A stretch of DNA of 64,000 nucleotides from NCBI GenBank assembly GCA_030323885.1, contig CM059190.1, positions 105,875,856 to 105,939,855 on the forward strand, read 5' to 3'. The translations under genes and the position numbers were made by a program. The notes under the pieces were generated by a model. That model was not told the DNA's origin and did no database searches. It worked only from the letters and a program-made list of their open reading frames with translations. This document shows positions 30,698 to 41,396 of the stretch, one piece after another; the stretch's first letter is position 1; each line of letters begins with the position of its first letter. The DNA comes from Branchipolynoe longqiensis (Eukaryota; Annelida; Polychaeta; Phyllodocida; Polynoidae).

Positions 30698-31275
30698 CCG
30701 TGTTAGTAGAAATCGCTACCCAAAACCCATTCTACTGTTCCCCTGCAGTAAAATCACGCCTAAAACTGCACTGGTCCAGTGTCGGTGGAAATCACCCAAA
30801 ACTCACTCCACTGGTCTGCTGCCAGTAAAATCACCACCCAAAACTACACTGGTCCTGTGCCAGTAAAATCACCACCCAAAGCTCACTCCACTGGTTCCGT
30901 GTTAGTAGAAATCACCACCTAAAACTCACTCCACTGGTCCCATGTTAGTAGCAATCACCACCCAAAACTCACTCCACTGGTCCCATGTTAGTGGAAATCA
31001 CCACCCAAAACTCATTCCATTGGTCCCCTGCCAGTAAAATCACCACTCGAAACTGCACTGGTCCCATGTTGGTGGAAATCACCCAAAACTCACTCCACTG
31101 GTCCCCTGCCAGTAAAATCACCACCCAAAACTACACTGGTCCCATGCCAGTAAAATCACAACCCAAAGCTCTCTCCACTGGTCCCATGTTAGTAGAAATC
31201 ACCACCCAAAACTCGCTCCACTGGTCCCGTGTTAGTAGAAATCACCACACAAAACTCACTCCACTGGTCCCGTGA
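30698..31275. repeat. ~44-bp minisatellite, right part
   Basis: About 13 units of GTTAGTAGAAATCACCACCC plus AAAACTCACTCCACTGGTCCC; every third or so is a shorter variant (GCCAGTAAAATCACCACCC). This continues the array interrupted at 26,319. Confidence 0.93.
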
Positions 31276-31567
31276 AGTGCTGGACCATGGACACTGCGGC
31301 GGTGACTTGGAGGACCAGTACACCGCCTGCGGCCCTGGTGCTGATGACACCGGTTCCCGATTCGATCACCAGTGCCAGAGCCACAGAGCCGTGGGACCCA
31401 AAACGTGCTGCCACCACCAAGCCACCGCAACACTTCTACCCACAGTGCACCCGACACCCACCTCCAAGAGCCCTCCACCCTCCTCCTGACACCATAGAAG
31501 AAGAACAAAGAAGAAGAAAGAAAGGACACATCAACAAAAAACGGACAGTTTTAAAGGTGCCGTTTTC
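31276..31567. other. Unassigned GC-rich stretch between two minisatellites
   Basis: An open plus frame (31,272-31,655) and an overlapping minus frame exist. The plus product is Pro/Thr-rich and ends EEEQRRRKKGH before running into the minisatellite. I recognise no domain and do not call a gene. Confidence 0.4.
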
Positions 31568-32945
31568 AATGCCTCAAACCAGAATGCCACCCGACTACAT
31601 AGCCTTGAACCAGAATGCTGCCCGACTACATACTGAATGCCGCCCAACCACATAACCTTGAACCAGAGCACTGCCTGACCATATAGCCTTGAACCAGAAT
31701 GCTGTCGAGCAAATAGCCTCAAACCAGAACTGTGCCTTACTAAATAGCCTTGAACCAGAACACTGCCTGACTACATAGCCTTGAATCAGAACGCCACCCG
31801 ACCACATAGCCTCAAACCAGAACACCACCAAACCGCATAGCCTCAAACCAGAATGCTGCCCAACCACATAGCCTTGAACAAGAACGCGGCCCGAATACAT
31901 AGCCTCGAACAAGAACACCATCCAACTACTTAGCCTCGAACCAGAATGCCACCCAACCACATAGCCTCGAACCAGAATGCCACCCGACTCCTTAGACTTG
32001 AACGAGAATGCCACCTGACCACATAGTCTCAAACCAGAATGCCACCCGACCACATAGCCTCGAACCAGAACAGCACCCTACTACTTAGGCTCGAACCAGA
32101 ACACCACCCAACGACATAGCCTCGAACCAGAACTCCACCTGACCACATAGCCTCAAACCAGAACGCCACACAACCACATAGCCTCAAACCAGAACGCCAC
32201 CCGACTAGATAGCCTCGAACCAGAATGCCACCTGACCACATAGTGTTAAAACAGAATGCCATCCGACCACATAGCCTCAAACCAGAATGTCACCCGACCA
32301 CATAGCCTCAAGCTAGAATGCCACCTGACCACATCACCTCAAACGAGAATGCTGCCCAACCACATAGCCTTGAACAAGAACGCGGCCCGAATACATAGCC
32401 TCGAACAAGAACACCATCCAACTACTTAGCGTCAAACCAGAATGCCACCCAACCACATAGCCTCGAACCAGAATGCCACCCGACTCCTTAGCCTCAAACT
32501 AGAACGCCACCTGACTACATAGTCTCAAACAAGAATGCCACCAGACCACATAGCCTCAAACCAGAACAGCACCCTACATAGCCTCAAACCAGAATGCCAC
32601 CCAACCACATAGGCTCAAACCAGAACGCCACCCGACCACATAGCCTCAAACCAGAATGCCACCCGACTACATAGCCTCGAACCAGAATGCCACCTGACCA
32701 CATAGCATTAAAACAGAATGCCACCCGACCACATAGCCTCAAACGAGAACGTCACCCAACCACATAGCCTCAAACCAGAATGCCACCTGACCACATAGCC
32801 TCAAACCAGAACTGGCCACCTGACTAGATAGCATCGAACCAGAATGCCACCTGACCACATAGCCGCAAACCAGAAAGCCACCCGACCACATAACCTCGAA
32901 CCAGAATGCCACCCGACTATATAGCCTCAAACCAGAATGCCACCC
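31568..32945. repeat. 33-bp minisatellite, about 40 units
   Basis: The unit is close to ACCACATAGCCTCAAACC plus AGAATGCCACCCG. The period of 33 is a multiple of three, so minus frames stay open over long stretches (repeats like SGGILVRGYVVGW, also FWFEAMWSGG). A block around 31,855-31,945 recurs near 32,345-32,425, showing a larger duplication within the array. Confidence 0.93.
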
Positions 32946-33367
32946 ACATCATGATCAGCTGACCCAGACCGGCAGCCATTGTGGCGGCAAGTCGCGCACT
33001 GCCGCCATCTGGTATGAACACCCTGAACTACAAGTCGGGCATAATATTTGGGATCACGGTTCCGACTGCGCATGCGCTGAAAACGGCGTTGGCAGCAAAG
33101 CAAATGCGAATGGCCATTGAGTTTGTCAATACGCGTGGGGAAAAACTTTGATGTTATTCAAAATGAATAGAAATACATAACAATTTTGTATAAACATGTA
33201 TGCACACATGCAATATACTGATCTGATGAACATAGCTAAGACAAAACTAGCCATTTTGAGCTAAGAAACATACAGTGCTTCTCGTGGGTTTGTTTTGCTC
33301 TGACGAATCCCACAATGCACCACGCTGCTGGAACGGTGATGTAGTCTATATACAAAGCCTTCGTTTC
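32946..33367. other. Unannotated stretch
   Basis: A GC-rich start (32,970-33,100) and then an AT-rich part. No gene or repeat copy recognised. Confidence 0.4.
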
Positions 33368-33702
33368 AAAACACCGGACCCCACCGAATCGGCAGAGGTC
33401 AGGCCTCCCGTGCGGGAAATAGGGAGTTCAAATCCCGGTCGAGTCAACCCAACGACTTACAAAATTGATACTAGTCGCTTCCTAGCATGGTGCGTGACAT
33501 TAATAGGATAGGACAAGGACTGGTTAGCTCAGTGTCAGGATAATGTGACTGGGTGGGATATCAGGTCATGGTGCTGGTGGCCTGATTTCCAGTAGGGCAG
33601 CACTATATAGTCATCATGAGTGCACACTGTTAGTGTTACAAGTCGATACTCATCCTGATATGACCTTAGATATTGCCAGGATGTAAAACTCCAACAACCA
33701 AT
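33368..33702 (+). mobile_element. SINE-A copy
   Basis: A degraded tRNA-like head (B box AGTTCAAATCC) is followed by the full body and the tail TTGCCAGGATGTAAAACTCC. It carries a small insertion (TTAGTG) near 33,632. Confidence 0.88.
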
Positions 33703-33834
33703 CGTTTCGAATTGACAGTTGTGGCAATAGATCTATTTTCCGCGCATCATGCAATAGACCATGCCAGTTAAGATAATGACATCTGTCGGCAGAATCTGGA
33801 AGCACTCGAGTCGGCTACATTCCCGACTGCCTAT
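33703..33834. other. Spacer with a fragment related to 63.4 kb
   Basis: TGACATCTGTCGGCAGAATC is close to the complement of GATTCTGCCGATAGATGTCA at 63,437 and 63,697, together with a nearby GCCAGTTAAG. It is a remnant of the same small hairpin repeat. Confidence 0.5.
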
Positions 33835-34235
33835 TGTAAAAATATATGGATTTTCGTTTCGGAATTATATATTGGCAAAGAGCATTATTATCCTCAGGCG
33901 ACGGAGTGGGGACCAAGGTTATGTAATAGAATAGCAATGGGTGCCCCACTCGCTGGGTGACATTAGGCTATGTGAAAAATATGTTAATACATACTGCCCG
34001 AGATTATGACAAGATGTTCCTATATGAGAGACAGTTAATGTTTGGTGAAATGTTCCCTCTATGCACCGGTAAGGGTGCAAGTGGAGGAGAAGGACATTTT
34101 TAATATATATATATATATTTATTGTAACTGTCTGCAACTACCTGTAGTGTTACCACAGGACTGATGGGCAAGCACACCCAGCCACTCTGTATACATTATG
34201 GACACCACCTGCAGCTGGGGTTTAGTGACAGCAGC
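33835..34235 (+). mobile_element. Family Z copy 3, truncated; carries the empty Ngaro target
   Basis: From TGTAAAAATATATGG it follows copy 2 through GGGGACCAAGGTTATGTAA, GTGCCCCACTCGCTG and GGAGGAGAAGGACATTTTTA, then runs uninterrupted through a short TA run into TTTATTGTAACTGTCTGCAA at 34,126. In copy 2 the 3.4 kb retroelement sits exactly there. Similarity ends near 34,235. The bases CTAT precede it, as they do copy 1 (minus). Confidence 0.85.
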
Positions 34236-34329
34236 CCAAAGCAGCACCTCGCAGACGCGTAAGTGGCCTCGGTCTGGTTTCAACATGGCCGCGGCGTGAA
34301 TAGTGTGAATTGCCTTCGAGTTTCTGACA

Positions 34330-34560
34330 TACTTTAAAAAAAACTATATTAGGTGGAAGGATATAATCTACTTTCCTTTTGTTTGAAGTAACATTCGTAT
34401 TAAAGGGTTAACTTTAGGAATAGTTTAAATGAAAATACGGTAGATTAATTTCAGTGTGCACACCAAAATGCTGGACATCAATGTTATCTACCCATTCTCG
34501 AGCATAGCAGTGTGGTACAGGAGTGCCGAACTGCAATAGATGTTTATATTAATGAGTGCA
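34330..34560. repeat. Possible family R remnant
   Basis: ATATTAGGTGGAAGGATATAATCTAC, in pieces, and TTTCAGTGTGCACACCAAAA resemble the interior of R copies at 37.8 and 41.4 kb and parts of 54.1 kb. The inverted ends are not seen. Confidence 0.4.
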
Positions 34561-34579
34561 TAACCATCTATGTTAGCCA

Positions 34580-34750
34580 GTGGTCCACATCCACAACTGC
34601 TTCATCAAACTGTGCTGTGGTATGTGATGTCCTGTCTGCGGGAAAGTGCATATAAAAGACCGTTTGCTGCTTATCAGCAAGAGTAGCCTCTGTGGCGGCG
34701 GTGGGTTTCTTCCGAAGAAATGTCAGAGTGACCATATTTTTTACATCTTG
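34580..34750 (+). mobile_element. V-SINE-like SINE, 5'-truncated
   Basis: Body only: AGTGGTCCACATCCACAACTG, AAAGTGCATATAAAAGACC, TTGCTGCTTATCAGCAAGAG, AAATGTCAGAGTGACCATAT. The tRNA head and tail are missing. The same body recurs in the copies at 36.2, 46.9, 50.0 and 56.4 kb. Confidence 0.82.
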
Positions 34751-34774
34751 CATGTTGATATTAGGTGGGTGGTT

Positions 34775-35082
34775 GAGAGCTTTATGTCCTGGCAACATCT
34801 CAGGTCATATAAGGATCGGTACCGACTTGTGAAAGTGTGCACTCATGGCAACTTTATAGTGCTGCCCCACTATGAAATTAGGCAACTGGCACCATGACCC
34901 AATATCCCACTCATTCACATTATCCTGACATTGAGCTAACCTGTCCTATTAATGCTGAACATCAGGCCAAGAAGCGATAAGTATCAATCTTAAAGTCATT
35001 GGTTTGACTCGACCGGGAACTGAACTCCCGACCTTCCACACGTGAGGGGGCGGCGCTCTAGCGATAAGGCCACCGCGCCACG
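34775..35082 (-). mobile_element. SINE-A copy
   Basis: On minus, a degraded tRNA-like head (B box complement near 35,010) then the body, ending in a tail (plus: TTTATGTCCTGGCAACATCT). Confidence 0.88.
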
Positions 35083-36206
35083 TTCTATTTGGTGGTAGAC
35101 AAAGAGAACAAAATATTTATTCTTTATTGTTGTTTTATGTCCTGGATATGTTATAAACTACACAAATGGCAGATTTAGACAAAATTGAGGAAATCCTCAA
35201 AATCGTGATCTTCATATATTTGATGAATAAATAAATATTACTTTTAAGTGGTTCAGTGAGGGTAGGTTATGCGACCGTTGACGGGTGAATGGACAGGTGG
35301 CGCCCCAAGCGGACCAGAGGTGAGGTATGTTACACCAGTCGATGACTTAGTTCGGGCTCCTCGAGTCGATGACTGAGGAATAGAAGTGAGGGGCAGGTGG
35401 AAGCTTCTGGCCTTGATTAACAATGATAATGATAATAATGATACTGATAATGATACTAATAATAATAATAATAATAATGTGATAGGCTGTGGACGGTTGA
35501 CCAGAACTTGGTTCTCATGCAGTAGGCCCTGTGAAGGAGAAACAATGACTTATGCTTCCAGGCATTTATTTATTGCTCCGCTCACCACGGCATCCACAAC
35601 CAAGTGGCCGCCCCCTGACCAGCCAGGTTCCACGTCACCTCTCATGGGGAGGTAAGCTAGCCGCTCGCAGTAGATGGCAGCCCATGCTTGGCACCGCCCT
35701 GGCAGCTAGCGCCACTACCTGATGCAATGTTACTGTGACAGTCGATGGCGCAGTCCCTGCAGCCACTGTACGGTATTGGAGCTCATGTACGGACTACTAC
35801 GAAAATATATAAAAAATCACAATAATAATGAAAACAACAATGATGATGGTGGTGATGATGATGATGACGATGAAAACAAGAAGAGATATTTTACACTGAA
35901 TTTTTATTTCTACAAGTGCAGGAGTTTTTACATCACTCCTTTTAATGTTTGATATTAAAGCACATTTGTGACATGAACGCATTAATCTGTTTTCTGAGTT
36001 TTTTAACGCAGAGCAGAATAAAACACTTCTCAGCCCGCTCAGCCTTTGCGACAGAAAGTAACCAGATATACTTTATTTAAATATTTGCTTAACACCTTGG
36101 TCTACGTGAAGCAGCAGCAATGTCACAGGACACACATAATACAGCGCAAAGAAAACCCCACACTTTCAGAAAATAGACGCAGTTTTATATAGACACATCT
36201 AAACTG
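35083..36206. other. Unannotated stretch with AAT/GAT microsatellites
   Basis: Microsatellites rich in AAT/GAT lie at 35,420-35,480 and 35,820-35,880. The rest shows no gene or known repeat copy. Confidence 0.45.
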
Positions 36207-36452
36207 TTACAAAAACCTTGTTTTATTTAACGACACCTCCAGAGCACATTGATTTTTAACAAGGGGTCTTTTATATGCACTTTCCCACAGACAGGACAGC
36301 ACATACCACAGCCTTTGATGAACCAGTTGTGGAGCACTGGTTTGAACAGAAAATAGCCCTAACTGCAAATGTGTCCACTGAGCAGGATCGATCCGATGAC
36401 CGACAGCTTCACAGGTGGACATGCTACCGCCTGAGCAACGTCCTGCTCCCCT
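36207..36452 (-). mobile_element. V-SINE-like SINE with internal deletion
   Basis: On minus: head (CGTTGCTCAGGCGGTAGC, then GATCGATCCTGCTCAG), the body to AAAGTGCATATAAAAGACC, then a deletion of the region found elsewhere between GCTTATCGG and CCGATGA, and the tail GTCGTTAAATAAAACAAGG. Confidence 0.85.
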
Positions 36453-36914
36453 AAACTGTTACATAAAGCAATACAAAATATATACCTAGCATTCCATCAA
36501 GATGACTAAAGACATGTAAATACGGATGTGTGGACATGTGGTTAGAGATGTGTAGTCCAATATCAAACCAACAAAACACACAAGTAATATTACAAAATAT
36601 ATTTAAATAAACAAATCAAGTATTAAATGTATCTAGTATAATTTGTAATTCAGATAAATGTGCATAAGGCTCTATACTACTATGGTACGAGGTTTTGAAA
36701 CGTTGTAACTAGATGTGACTCGAACCCAGATTTCTTCCCTTGCGAGGTGAGCGCCATAACCGCAAGCCACCTAGGTTGACCTAGTTAATGCGCTAATGCT
36801 GACCTCTGACCCTCACCTGGTATATACCTGGTGATATATCACGTATTAATATATCCCACATGTTAATATATCTAACATGCTTTGTGGTCTTTGTAAAATA
36901 TATTTAATACAAAT
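36453..36914. other. Unannotated stretch with a tRNA-like remnant
   Basis: On minus at about 36,706-36,785 a tRNA-like block with B box GGGTTCGAGTC and a plausible A box (TGGCTTGCGGTTATGG) appears. No tail is seen and it has no other copy in the window; probably a SINE head remnant. Confidence 0.35.
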
Positions 36915-37490
36915 GTATACAATGGGTCCTTCTCTAAAACTGGGCAATAAAGTGTGACATGGAAACCAAAAGTGAAAACCTTCCTAATATTAGCAAAAAA
37001 ACATTCCAAATAATAGCAGAATCCATGTTTCTACAATGATTGGTATTTTGTTCATATGTAAGAGTTGAAAAAATATATATCACTTTCCAATTTAGATTAT
37101 ACAAATTGAGCAATATGTCACTCGTGTAACATGAAATTAAAAGCACATCCAGAACATCATTTTAACATACACAACAAAGTCAAACAAGGTTGTCTGGATT
37201 ACAGTTAAGCAATATGTCTCACAAGAAAAAATTTGCAAAAAAGTTGAAAAAATTTGGCTAAATGCAGTGTCAATTTGTAAATTTTTACATTCACTTTAGC
37301 ACAAAATCATACAGGGATAATTTTTATATCTTTTGTGGGATAGATTCAATCCATGTAGAACTGCTAACATACCTAATAGACAGAAGCTACGATAAGTGTT
37401 TGACTTGTTATCAATAAAAGAAAGACTTATTTATCAGCATCGTAAGGTGGAGATCAAATATGTGGTACCCAGTTTGGAAGAATAACCCAA
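36915..37490 (+). repeat. Dispersed repeat family V, copy 3
   Basis: Collinear with copies at 945 and 10,595: AATAAAGTGTGACATGGAAA, ATTCCAAATAATAGCAGAAT, CAAATTGAGCAATATGT, ACATCCAGAACATCAT, and at the end TCAAATATGTGGTACCCAG. Non-coding. Confidence 0.75.
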
Positions 37491-37836
37491 ATGTTTGTAA
37501 TTTTGTTCACGGAAATCTAGGACATTTCATTATTGCCGAAACTGTCAAGTCTTGCTAGATGGTTGAACCGCCGTATACATAAACTTTATAGACATAAAGC
37601 TGCTTCTAGTTTCTGACATTGCTAACTTTGCAATCTAAATGCCTGACACGTAATAACTATCCTAGAGAGTTGCAACTAAGTTTATTCGTTTATTTCCTGC
37701 CTTCCGCGCCTTTCAAGAACCACTAATGGCGAACAGTCGGGTATGTGCTGCTTTCAACACTTAATCAAGCACAACTTCATTTTCAACCAAGTGTCTTCCT
37801 AACCAATCACCAATCACCAATATTAATAATGCGTTT
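37491..37836. other. Unannotated stretch
   Basis: Nothing recognised. Confidence 0.4.
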
Positions 37837-38192
37837 ATTAAAGTTGCATAGTCTGTGGTTTTCAGTTTCTGTATTTTCTGAGATAAATATATTAGGTTAA
37901 TCGGTATAATCTACCTTTCTTTAGTTGAAGTATCTTTGCTTTTAAATTACTAATTTAGAAGATATTTCAAGTGCAAAACATGACAAATTAAAGTTGGCGT
38001 GCTTGTCAAAACTCTAGACCCCAGAGGCTTCAGCAGTAACGGGTTTGATTAAATTGACATTGTACGCCCTTCTAGGTAGCAACAAATACTTAATAAATGC
38101 TACCGTATTAAAGTTAGATATATAGGTTCAAATCTAGATAAGTGTTTTGCTTTTGAAAATGTCATGTTTTTTATCGGATTATGCAACTTTAA
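37837..38192. mobile_element. Family R MITE, copy 1
   Basis: The ends TTAAAGTTGCATAGTCTG and CGGATTATGCAACTTTAA are inverted. The interior contains TGAGATAAATATATTAGG and GGTTCAAATCTAGATAAGTG, as in the copy at 41,397. It is non-coding, 356 bp. The superfamily is not assigned. Confidence 0.8.
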
Positions 38193-38227
38193 ACAAACAC
38201 CAGTTGGTCTGCACTGCTTTGGATGAG

Positions 38228-38579
38228 ACCCACCAGACGGGATGGCCGAATGAGTTGAACACCCGTCTCCTGTGTTGGGAGATCGGGGGATCCGAAGCCA
38301 TGGGTTCGTGCGATTCAAACCCTGGTCGAGTCAAACCAATGACTTGAAAATTTATACTTGTCGCTTCCTAGCATGGCACTCGACATTATTAGGATAGCGC
38401 AAGGACTGATTGGCTCAGTGTCTGGATAATAGGATTGAGTGGGATATGAGGCTATGGTGCTGGCGGGCTGGTCTCCCAGTGGGGCAGCATTATAAAATCG
38501 CCATGAGTGTGCACTGTCACAAGTCAGTACCCATCCTGATATGACATAGATGTTGCTAGGGCATAAAACAACAAACAAA
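38228..38579 (+). mobile_element. SINE-A, full-length copy with 12-bp duplication
   Basis: GCTTTGGATGAG is duplicated at 38,216-38,227 and 38,580-38,591. Head GGGATGGCCGAATGAGTTG, an extra segment in the variable-arm region, body, and tail GTTGCTAGGGCATAAAACAA. The start ACCCACCAGACGGG agrees with the copy at 3989. Confidence 0.93.
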
Positions 38580-38632
38580 GCTTTGGATGAGCTTTATGCT
38601 GACGGTATTTAGAGAATGAAAGTGAGGGCATG

Positions 38633-39064
38633 CCGGTGTGGCGGTCTCCGATGCCACAAGGCTGATATGCCAATCACCCGAGCCACTTTTTGGCGCATGC
38701 GCACATCCTGCAGACTCGGGTCGAATAATCGAATACGGTTCTCCGCGTAATTATTTATTTTAATAACAAATATACGTACAGCAAAATAGGATTTGAGTTT
38801 TATGTCCTGGCACCATCTAAGGTCATATTAGGACGGGGTACCGATTTGTAACTGCGCGCACTCATGACGACTCCACTCGCGGTGTTCGATTTGAAATTCT
38901 GACGACTCGGATGACCCGAGTCGCCCGGGTCGTGTTAATCGATTACGGCCTTTGAGACTGGCTCAGTTTTGACGCATGCGCAGACGACGCTGTTGGATTC
39001 TGACGCATGCGCAGAAGCGACATTTGGCATATCAGCCTTGTGGCATCGGAGACCGCCACACCGG
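38633..39064. mobile_element. MITE with perfect 40-bp inverted ends
   Basis: Bases 38,633-38,672 (CCGGTGTGGCGGTCTCCGAT...) are the exact complement of 39,025-39,064. The interior is partly palindromic in content (GCGCATGCGCAC, GACGCATGCGCAGA, ACCCGAGTCGCCCGGGTCGT). A SINE-A fragment lies inside. It has no coding frame and no clear target duplication. Confidence 0.92.
38795..38880 (-). mobile_element. SINE-A tail fragment inside the 40-bp-TIR MITE
   Basis: GAGTTTTATGTCCTGGCACC and CATCTAAGGTCATATTAGGA (plus) are the complement of the SINE-A tail. It covers only the last ~85 bp of the SINE. Confidence 0.8.
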
Positions 39065-39214
39065 ATCTCATATATTGTTAAATAACGCTCTATTTTCTAA
39101 CTGCCTTCGCACCCCATACTTGACTTATATTAATCATGTAGAGCTTGGAAATAAGGCACGATACAAATCAGCCAATAGGAACAGGGGAAAAGCTGGCGGT
39201 AGTTCCAGCTGTAG

Positions 39215-39450
39215 TTAAAGGTGCATAGTCCGATAAAAGCATCAAAACCTTTAAAGCAAAACACCCATTTAGTTTTGAACCTACATATCCAACTTAGATA
39301 CTGGTGCATTTATTAAGTATTTGTTGCTATATATAATTATGAGGTTATATATATATACTACGTCCATGTCTAATTGTAAATTGGATACACGGGATTAAAT
39401 TTAGCTCAGCTTAGAAAATGTTAGGCTTACATGGGACTATGCAACTTTAA
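39215..39450. mobile_element. Family R MITE, copy 2
   Basis: Ends TTAAAGGTGCATAGTCCG and GGACTATGCAACTTTAA. The interior shares GGTGCATTTATTAAGTATTTG with R-like sequence at 54.1-54.3 kb. 236 bp, non-coding. Confidence 0.82.
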
Positions 39451-39567
39451 GCTAACACATTCATTTAAATGTCTATTCAACCTCCATTGGGTTTGAATGA
39501 GTGTGTATACCACAGGGACAACTTCACGGACATTTGCGCGGGCTTTTTCCGCTTCTTTCTTCCAGAG

Positions 39568-40036
39568 CAGACGACATTGCTTATTTGTTTGATTGTTTAT
39601 CTGATGGGGGCTTTACGTCCTAGAAACATTAGGACGAGCAGATGACACTGATTATTGGGGTTTTTACATCCTAGCACATCTAAGGTAATAGCAGAACAAG
39701 CAGACGACACTGCTTGTTTGTTAGGGGGTTTTAAATCCTAACACATGTAAGGTAATATCGGGACGAGCAGACGACAGTTTGTTTGTTGGGGGTTTGACAT
39801 CCTAGCACATGTAAGGTTATATCAGAACGAGCAGATGAAAATTGTTGTTTGTTGGGGGTTTTACATCCTAGCACATCCCAGGTAATATCTGGATGAGCAG
39901 ACGACACTGCTTGTTTGTTGGGGGTTTTATATCATAGCACATGTAAGGTAATATCAGGATGAGCAGATGACACTTTTGATTGTTGGTTGTTTTACATCCT
40001 AGCACATGTAAGGTAATATCGGGACGAGCAGACGAC
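39568..40036. repeat. ~65-bp minisatellite derived from the SINE-A tail
   Basis: Seven units of GAGCAGACGACACTGCTTG, TTTGTTGGGGGTTTTACATC and CTAGCACATGTAAGGTAATA. Each unit contains the complement of the SINE-A tail (compare TTTTACATCCTAGCAACATC), so the array appears to have grown from a SINE-A 3' end. Confidence 0.9.
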
Positions 40037-40329
40037 ACAATAACAACATCAAAAGTAGTTTCGACAGAACGCGTCATTCATGCGCAGCTCAGACCTGAAA
40101 TGAACACTTCCAAATGTTGGCTGCGAAAACAGGCTATTTATAGCTCAAGTCACGTGGCACAGTCAGTGGCATGCGGGACCTGAGGTCTTAATCAATAAAG
40201 ATTGGCTTGTGGAAGAAAACAAAAAAACTAAACAAAAACCCACAGCGAACACTCAAAGTGAACTGAGAAAGTCACAGTAAAAAAGTCCTCTGCAATTCCG
40301 TGAGCATCTCCACAATGTGCGGGTAGCTA

Positions 40330-40545
40330 TTTATGCAGATTTTAACCGATTTGGGAAGATTTATACCGCTTTATGCAGATTTAAGCCGACTTAAACCGAT
40401 CTAAACCGATTTATGCGAATTTAAACCGATTTAGGCAGATTTAAACCCATCTAGGCAGATTTAAACCTATTTAGGCAGATTTAAACCTACTTAGGCAGAT
40501 TTAAACCTATTTAAACCGACTGAGGCAGATTTCAGCCGGACCCCG
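40330..40545. repeat. Short tandem repeat (GATTTAAACCGATTTAGGCA type)
   Basis: Alternating blocks of GATTTAAACC and GATTTAGGCA/GATTTATGCA repeated about ten times with an irregular 17-22-bp period. Confidence 0.9.
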
Positions 40546-40607
40546 ACAGGCACCAACACACCCTACATTAGGGACTGGGTAAATTTACAAGAATTAAACA
40601 AAATAAT

Positions 40608-40731
40608 AAACGTCAATCCAAAGATCGAGCTAAACATTGGAATCAAACCTTCAAAAATGTAGTTGAGAATTATAATTATTTTCAGATAATAATCTGGTAT
40701 TTAAACTACATTTTTGGATTGGCGTTTACGG
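40608..40731. repeat. Nested inverted repeat (foldback)
   Basis: Outer arms TAAACGTCAATCCAAA and TTTGGATTGGCGTTTA; inner arms CAAAAATGTAGTT and AACTACATTTTTG. The whole unit of about 124 bp could fold into a hairpin; probably a very short MITE. 40,732-41,089 shows nothing recognisable. Confidence 0.75.
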
Positions 40732-41089
40732 GATTAGCACCTTAATTCTTCATATATAATATTTGGCTGTAAACTTTTTTTTAAATGTTGGTAAATAGAG
40801 ACCACCAATTTTCTTTCCTAACTTGGAAGAAATATTTGCCTATTGAATGTTTGAATGTCTTTAAAAAGAGAGAGAAAATATGTAGGAGGATGGAAAAAAA
40901 TATGGGAAATAAGAAAACTGAAAAAAAAGTACATGTTTTGTATGTTTACAAAGGGCTAAGAAATTACAAATGCTAAAGTGTTCATTTATCGACATAATGA
41001 TTGCATTAACATTCCTCTGAGTCAACCTACTTTTGTAAATTTACACAATTAATACAAAGTCCAGTAAACAGACAGTTTCAGTGCTATCG

Positions 41090-41290
41090 CACGTTGCCAT
41101 AGCTCAGGTTCGTTGATATGGTGATTACGTTGTGTTGCTATGGTGATCTCGTCTTGGGGCTATGCTGGTTACGTCCCGTCATTGTGGTAACTACGTCTTG
41201 TTGCCATGGTGATTAGCTTGCGGTTGTGCCGTTGCTATGGTGATTGTGCGTTGCTATGGTGATTGCGCGTTGCTCTAGTGATAGTGCATA
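41090..41290. repeat. ~20-bp minisatellite (GTTGCTATGGTGATTACGT)
   Basis: GTTGCTATGGTGATT and close variants recur about every 16-28 bp, some nine times. Confidence 0.85.
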
Positions 41291-41396
41291 ATGTGTAGAC
41301 TTCACATAACCACGTGCAGTGGGTGGCGCCACCTGGTGGAAGAGAAAGGAAATCAAACAAAGTATTAGAATGCATAGTCAAGTTAGGCGATCACAT

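Noticed and set aside
31272..31655. 127-residue plus frame ending EEEQRRRKKGH
   Set aside because: It starts in one minisatellite and ends in another; the overlapping minus frame is equally open; no recognised domain.
31531..32930. Repeated minus frames with FWFEAMWSGG-like units
   Set aside because: 33-bp minisatellite in frame by arithmetic; units have frequent stops and starts in different frames and no flanking gene.
35386..35655. 89-residue plus frame with Asn/Asp run
   Set aside because: Begins in an AAT/GAT microsatellite; no recognisable content after it.
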